A stretch of 11,013 nucleotides of DNA from Gammaproteobacteria bacterium. Lineage in GTDB: Bacteria > Pseudomonadota > Gammaproteobacteria > Steroidobacterales > Steroidobacteraceae. The notes beneath the pieces are model-generated. The model was not told where the DNA came from, ran no database searches, and was given only the letters and a program-made list of their open reading frames with translations. Where the stretch lies: positions 1 to 11,013 of the forward strand of contig DAIDKA010000187.1 in NCBI GenBank assembly GCA_027451085.1, read 5' to 3'. The position numbers and the translations under genes are program-made. Below, in pieces: positions 6,938-11,013 of the stretch; within the stretch, counting starts at the first letter, position 1, and every line of letters begins with the position of its first letter.

Positions 6938-7654
6938 ATGGAGCAGTCTCCCCATATCTTCTTTGTTGAGGATGACCCCGAGATCCGCAGCCTGGTGGCG
7001 GACCTGCTGAAGCAGGAGGGCTACCGGGTGAGCGTGGCACGCGACGGTCGCGAGATGGACCGGCTGCTCGAAGTCAGCCGCGTAGACCTGCTGATGCTCG
7101 ACGTCATGCTGCCGAAGGAGGACGGACTGTCGCTGTGCCGCCGCGTGCGCGCGCTCAGCAACGTTCCCATCATCATGCTGACGGCCCGCGGCAGCGAGGT
7201 CGACCGGGTGGTGGGCCTGGAGATCGGTGCCGACGACTACCTCACCAAGCCCTTCGGCACCCGTGAGCTGCTGGCGCGCATCCGTGCGCTGCTGCGCCGC
7301 TCGACCACGCTGTCGAGGACGCCGGCACCTCAGGTCAAGGTCCTGGAATTCGCCGGCTGGCAGCTGGATGTCAGCACCCGCCGGTTGACCGCCGCCGGCG
7401 GCCTGCAGGTGCCCCTGACGGGCGGTGAATTCGAGCTGCTGCTCGCCTTCTGTGAACACCCGAACCGGGTGCTCACGCGTGACCAGCTGCTGGATCTCAC
7501 CCGGGGCCGCGGCGCCACCCTGTTCGACCGCAGCATCGACATCCAGGTGAGCCGCCTGCGGCGTAAGATCGAGACCGATCCCAAGGATCCCATCATCATC
7601 CAGACCGTCCGCGCCGGCGGCTATCTCTTCACCCCCGAGGTGAACGCTGCTTGA
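6938..7654 (+). CDS. OmpR-family two-component response regulator
   Basis: A 238-residue transcription factor phosphorylated by the histidine kinase encoded next. The receiver domain (about 6-118) has the acidic pair E11/D12-D13, the phospho-acceptor D55 in LLMLDVMLP, the switch threonine T82 and K104 in KPF. A linker at about 122-135 leads to a winged-helix Trans_reg_C domain (about 137-234) with LTGGEFELLLAF, VLTRDQLLDL, the recognition-helix region RSIDIQVSRLRRKIE, and the wing VRAGGYLF. The ATG at 6938 is chosen because receiver homology begins a few residues later. An in-frame ATG at 6851 would add 29 residues unlike any receiver and would place the promoter-like elements inside the gene. 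The gene overlaps the kinase by TTGA. Likely targets are the upstream porin and its own promoter, judged from shared TGTTAC boxes. It resembles OmpR in domain plan, but orthology to OmpR is not shown. Confidence 0.93.
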   Translation: MEQSPHIFFVEDDPEIRSLVADLLKQEGYRVSVARDGREMDRLLEVSRVDLLMLDVMLPKEDGLSLCRRVRALSNVPIIMLTARGSEVDRVVGLEIGADDYLTKPFGTRELLARIRALLRRSTTLSRTPAPQVKVLEFAGWQLDVSTRRLTAAGGLQVPLTGGEFELLLAFCEHPNRVLTRDQLLDLTRGRGATLFDRSIDIQVSRLRRKIETDPKDPIIIQTVRAGGYLFTPEVNAA

Positions 7655-9012
7655 AGCCGCTGCTGCGCCAGCTGCTGCCGGCGGGGCTGCGTGGACAGGT
7701 GGCCGGCATCCTGCTGGTGGGGCTGCTGCTGTCGCAGCTCATGGTCGCCGTGCTGTACGTGGCGCTGTCGCCGCACTGGCAGCGGGAGCTGCGCCCGGAG
7801 TTCGCGGTGGACAAGGTCGTGATGATGGTGCGCCTGCTGGAATCCGTCCCGCCTGCCCAGCGCGCGAACTTCGCCACGCTGTGGAACGAGAGCAGCTTCA
7901 CCGCCAGCTACCTCGGGGACGACATGCCGGACCCGGCCTGCGGGACCGACGATTCGAGCCTCAGGGCCCAGCTGGCGCAGGCGCTGGCGCGCGTCCCCGC
8001 CGTGCTCAAGGCCTGCGCTCCGGCTTCCGGATCAGACGCCGATGACACCCTGATCCGGGTGCCGCTGTACGGCGGCGGGCAGCTTCAGGTACTCACGCCC
8101 ATCGGCCCGCCGCTGCGCGTCGGCCTGCTGGAGCAGGCCGCCATCGGCGCCTTCGTCGTGTTCGCCACCGGCGGCCTGTGGGTGCTGCTGACCTGGACGG
8201 TCAACCTGCCGCTGACACGGTTCGCGCGCGCCGCCGAACGCGTCGGCATCGACGTCAACACCCAGCCGCTGCAGCAACAGGGGCCGGCCCAGCTGCGCCG
8301 CGCCATCCACGCCTTCAACGAGATGCAGGAGCGCCTGCAGCGCATGATCCGCGACCGCACCCTCATGCTCGGCGCCATCAGTCATGACATGGGAACGCCG
8401 CTCACCCGCCTGCGGCTGCGGGTGGAAACCGGCCGCGTGGCCGACAACCAGGCCAAGATGCTGCAGGACATCGAGGCCTTGCAGAACATGCTGGCGTCCG
8501 CCCTGGCGTTCGTGCGCGGCGTGGACGACACCGAACAGCACACGGCGGTCGACCTGGACTCGCTGCTGCAGACCTGCTGCGACCTGGTGTCGGACCTTGG
8601 CGGCACCGTCGTCTACGGCGCCCCTGCGCGCAGCCTGTACCACTGCCGGCCGCTGGCGATGCTGCGCGCCCTGACCAACGTCGTCTCCAACGCGGCGAAG
8701 TACGGCGAACGCGCGGAGGTCTCGCTGCACCGGCTCCCCGGCAGCGGCTACCGCATCGAGGTCATGGACGATGGCCCCGGCATCGCTGATGCAGACAAGG
8801 AGCGGGTGTTCGAGCCTTTCTACCGCACCAGCGAAGCACGGGAGTCGGAGAAACAGGGCATGGGACTGGGCCTGTCCATCGCCCGCTCGGTGATCCTGGC
8901 GCATGGCGGGACCATCGAGCTTGCGGACCGGGAGCCGCAGGGCCTGATCGTGCGCATCCTCCTGCCCGAGGCGGCGAGCCCCACCGCCCCGGCCCTGGCG
9001 AGGATCGTGTAA
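7651..9012 (+). CDS. EnvZ-like sensor histidine kinase
   Basis: Inner-membrane sensor kinase, 453 residues, the partner of the preceding regulator. Order of parts: cytoplasmic tail, TM1 at about 17-39, a periplasmic domain of about 120 residues with two cysteines (C97, C122), TM2 at about 162-184, HAMP at about 185-235, then the dimerisation/phosphoacceptor helix with H245 in AISHDMGTPLTRLRLR. The ATPase domain follows, with the N box around N347 (NVVSNAAKYGE), the G1 box DDGPGI near D374, the F box FEPFYRT, and the G2 box GMGLGL at 403-408. All catalytic elements are present. In the H box, Gly stands where Arg is usual (HDLRTPLT). The start is TTG at 7651, overlapping the regulator stop as TTGA, with GAGG (7637-7640) ten bases upstream, so the two are translated as a pair. 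The periplasmic domain is not one I recognise, and the signal is unknown. Confidence 0.92.
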   Translation: MKPLLRQLLPAGLRGQVAGILLVGLLLSQLMVAVLYVALSPHWQRELRPEFAVDKVVMMVRLLESVPPAQRANFATLWNESSFTASYLGDDMPDPACGTDDSSLRAQLAQALARVPAVLKACAPASGSDADDTLIRVPLYGGGQLQVLTPIGPPLRVGLLEQAAIGAFVVFATGGLWVLLTWTVNLPLTRFARAAERVGIDVNTQPLQQQGPAQLRRAIHAFNEMQERLQRMIRDRTLMLGAISHDMGTPLTRLRLRVETGRVADNQAKMLQDIEALQNMLASALAFVRGVDDTEQHTAVDLDSLLQTCCDLVSDLGGTVVYGAPARSLYHCRPLAMLRALTNVVSNAAKYGERAEVSLHRLPGSGYRIEVMDDGPGIADADKERVFEPFYRTSEARESEKQGMGLGLSIARSVILAHGGTIELADREPQGLIVRILLPEAASPTAPALARIV

Positions 9013-9081
9013 CGGAGTATTTCTGCCGCGGCCCGCGGACATGATGGGCAGCAAAACGATACTGTCCGGCCGCCCCGCCAT

Positions 9082-9094
9082 CGGCATGATGCCG
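9082..9094. promoter_or_regulatory. Perfect 6-1-6 palindrome upstream of the RND gene
   Basis: CGGCAT-G-ATGCCG is an exact dyad centred at 9088. Its right arm (9089-9094) lies 17 bases before TATAAG (9112-9117), exactly where a -35 box would be. A protein bound here would cover the promoter. It could be an operator for a dimeric repressor or activator other than the OmpR-type regulator, whose TGTTAC box is absent from this gap. A dyad of this size can also occur by chance. Confidence 0.35.
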
Positions 9095-9111
9095 CGACTC
9101 TTGCACATACA

Positions 9112-9117
9112 TATAAG
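9112..9117 (+). promoter_or_regulatory. Candidate -10 element of the RND gene
   Basis: TATAAG sits in the short AT-rich run TTGCACATACATATAAG (9101-9117), which stands out in GC-rich DNA. It is nine bases before the ATG, so any transcript would have a leader of only a few bases. No good -35 is present at normal spacing, which suits an activated promoter. Together with the 114-base gap after the kinase this suggests that the pump can be transcribed on its own. Confidence 0.35.
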
Positions 9118-9126
9118 CGCGGTGGC

Positions 9127-11013
9127 ATGAACTTCGTCCAGCTAGTCCTGAAGCGGCCCTACACTGTGGCGGCCGTGTTGATCCTGGTGTCACTGCTCGC
9201 CGTGGGCGAAGTCCTGCGCATGCCGGTGGACATCTTCCCGAGCATCGACATCCCTGTCGTCAGTGTGGTGTGGACCTACGCCGGCATGAGCGCAGAGGAC
9301 GTCCAGAACCGCATCCTGACGCTGCACGAGCGCCAGCTGGCCTCGCTGGTGGACGACATCTCGCGCATCGAGGCCACCAGCTACCAGGGCGTGGGGGTGG
9401 AGAAGATCTACCTGCACGAGGGCGCGGACGTGACGCGCGCCATCTCGCAGCTGGCCAGCAGCGCGCTGCTGGTGTTGAAGTACATGCCGCCGAACATCAC
9501 CCCGCCGATGGTGATCCGCTACGGCGCCACCGACGTGCCCATCATCCAGCTGAGCCTTTCCAGCCACTCCCTGCCGGACACCGCGCTGAATGACCTGGGC
9601 CAGAACATCATCCGCCCGGCGCTGGCGGTAGTGCACGGCGCCGAGGTGCCCCAGCCCTATGGCGGCAAGCCGCGCGTGATCATGGCCGACCTCGACCCGG
9701 AGGCGATGCAGGCGCGCGGCCTGACCGCCACCGACGTGAGCAACGCGCTGCAGGCGCAGAACGTCATCCTCCCCGCGGGCGACGTCAAGATCGGGCACAA
9801 CGACTACCCGCTCACGATGAACAACAGCCCGGACGTCATCGACACCATCAATGACTTCCCGATCAAGGACGTCAACGGGCACATGGTGTTCATGCACGAC
9901 ATCGCGCACGTGCACGACGGCTTCCAGGTGCAGACCAACTCGGTGGCGGTGAACGGCGTTCCCGGAGCCCTCATCACCATCCGCAACACCGAGGGTGTCT
10001 CCACCCTGGCGGTGATCAACGGCATCCGCGCGGCGCTGCCCGACATCCGCAAGATGCTGCCCAAGGACGTTGACATCAAGCCGATCTTCGACCAGTCGGT
10101 GTTCGTCAAGGCCGCCCTCAACAGCGTGGTGATGGGCGGCTGCATGGCCGCGGGCCTGACCGCGCTGATGATCCTGCTGTTCCTGGGCAACTGGCGCCTG
10201 ACGCTGATCATCCTGGCATCCATCCCGCTGTCGATCATCTCGGCCATGCTGTTCATGGGCGTGGGCGGTGAGACTCTCAACACCATGACGCTGGGCGGCT
10301 TCGCACTCGCGGTGGGCATCCTGGTCGACAACGGCACGGTGGTCATCGAGAACATCGAACGCAACATCAGCCTGCGCCCGAACCTGTCGGACGCCATCGT
10401 GCAGGGCGCACGCGAGGTCGGGGTGCCGACCATGCTCTCGACGCTGTGCATCTGCATCGTGTTCGTGCCGGTGTTCCTGCTGGAGGGCACCGCCAAGTAC
10501 CTGTTCTCGCCGCTGTCGGTGTCGGTGATCACCTCCCTGCTGGCGAGCCTGGTGCTGTCCTTCAGCCTGGTGCCGCTGCTGTTCCTGTACCTGATGCGCG
10601 GCGTCGCGCACCACGCTGCAGAGCCGGGCGAACACGCGGCCCCGGTGGCGTCCCGCAACCCCTTCGTGCGCATCCACCAGGGCTTCGAGCAAGGGTTCTC
10701 GCGCCTGCGCGAGGCCTACCGCGACACGGTGTGCTGGTGCATGGACTTCCCGCGCGCCACCGCCGGCGCCTTCATCGGCCTGATGCTGGTGTCGCTGCTG
10801 CTGTTCCCGCTGCTCGGCCGTGACTTCTTCCCGCAGGTGGACGCGGGCGAGATGCGCCTGCACGTGCGCGCGCCCGCGGGCACGCGCATCGAGGACACGC
10901 AGAAGGACTTTGCGGAGGTCGAGGCGACGATCCGCCAGCTGGTGGGCAACAGCCAGATCAGCTCCATGCTGGACAACATCGGCCTGCCCTACAGCGGCAT
11001 GAACATCGCCCTG
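9127..11013 (+). CDS. RND efflux permease (AcrB/HAE-like), 5' part cut by window end
   Basis: Proton-driven inner-membrane exporter of the RND superfamily. The first 629 codons are present; the family is usually about 1,020-1,060 residues, so roughly 60% is seen. TM1 at about 13-30 is followed by MPVDIFPSIDIPVVSVVWTY (32-51), typical of drug-type RND proteins, then the first porter/docking domain (about 35-330). A block of helices follows: TM2 about 332-352, TM3 358-378, TM4 386-405, TM5 432-452, TM6 466-490 and TM7 about 546-563. The second porter domain begins before the edge. TM4 contains GILVDNGTVVIENIER, where D401-N402 aligns with AcrB D407-D408. This is not the heavy-metal pattern, so drug or lipid export is likelier. 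The ATG at 9127 has only a poorly spaced GGTGG before it. No membrane-fusion protein gene precedes it; one may follow outside the window. Confidence 0.92.
   Translation, partial: MNFVQLVLKRPYTVAAVLILVSLLAVGEVLRMPVDIFPSIDIPVVSVVWTYAGMSAEDVQNRILTLHERQLASLVDDISRIEATSYQGVGVEKIYLHEGADVTRAISQLASSALLVLKYMPPNITPPMVIRYGATDVPIIQLSLSSHSLPDTALNDLGQNIIRPALAVVHGAEVPQPYGGKPRVIMADLDPEAMQARGLTATDVSNALQAQNVILPAGDVKIGHNDYPLTMNNSPDVIDTINDFPIKDVNGHMVFMHDIAHVHDGFQVQTNSVAVNGVPGALITIRNTEGVSTLAVINGIRAALPDIRKMLPKDVDIKPIFDQSVFVKAALNSVVMGGCMAAGLTALMILLFLGNWRLTLIILASIPLSIISAMLFMGVGGETLNTMTLGGFALAVGILVDNGTVVIENIERNISLRPNLSDAIVQGAREVGVPTMLSTLCICIVFVPVFLLEGTAKYLFSPLSVSVITSLLASLVLSFSLVPLLFLYLMRGVAHHAAEPGEHAAPVASRNPFVRIHQGFEQGFSRLREAYRDTVCWCMDFPRATAGAFIGLMLVSLLLFPLLGRDFFPQVDAGEMRLHVRAPAGTRIEDTQKDFAEVEATIRQLVGNSQISSMLDNIGLPYSGMNIAL

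Noticed and set aside
9026..9038. CCGCGG-C-CCGCGG after the kinase stop as a terminator
   Set aside because: Pairing the two arms would leave a one-base loop, and no T-run follows; this is self-palindromic GC-rich sequence, not a credible terminator.
9190..10863. A 557-codon open frame on the minus strand opposite the RND gene
   Set aside because: Its sequence is low-complexity, rich in His, Gln, Val, Arg and Ala, with no domain. It is the antisense shadow of a clear RND permease frame that runs uninterrupted from 9127 to the window end.

Overview
The window is a GC-rich chromosomal segment from a Gram-negative proteobacterium. The gene order glnD-dapC-dapD, the strong G/C third-position bias, an outer-membrane porin ending in Phe, and an RND pump all fit. 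A gammaproteobacterium near the Xanthomonadales/Nevskiales is my best guess. The porin resembles betaproteobacterial general porins, so a betaproteobacterium cannot be excluded. I see no phage, IS, CRISPR, tRNA or rRNA sequence.

Region 1 (1-4757, + strand) is a compact housekeeping operon: glnD (PII uridylyl-transferase and uridylyl-removing enzyme), dapC (succinyl-DAP aminotransferase) and dapD (tetrahydrodipicolinate N-succinyltransferase). glnD and dapC overlap by ATGA. dapC and dapD are 10 bases apart and are bridged by a five-codon mini-ORF that overlaps both. DapD and DapC catalyse consecutive steps of the succinylase route to meso-diaminopimelate and lysine. dapE does not follow.

Region 2 (4800-5234, - strand) is a small convergent gene for an ion-channel-like membrane protein with a GFGD selectivity-filter motif. 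It is transcribed away from a roughly 200-base intergenic region shared with the porin gene. That region holds an exact 14-bp tandem repeat, a TGTAAC/TGTTAC direct repeat of OmpR-family style, and a plausible sigma70 promoter.

Region 3 (5434-11013, + strand) contains a 463-residue porin, an OmpR-family response regulator, an EnvZ-like histidine kinase overlapping the regulator by TTGA, and the first 629 codons of an RND efflux permease cut by the window end. The 7-mer GTGTTAC lies upstream of both the porin and the regulator, at about the same distance from the proposed transcription starts. This suggests that the two-component system controls both the porin and itself. The region reads as an envelope-permeability module: a pore, a sensor/regulator pair and a pump. 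The RND gene has its own AT-rich promoter-like stretch with a perfect 6-1-6 palindrome and no GTGTTAC box. The permease also has Asn at the second position of the usual Asp-Asp proton-relay pair. I see good candidates for a local regulatory circuit, but nothing that is clearly a wholly new system.
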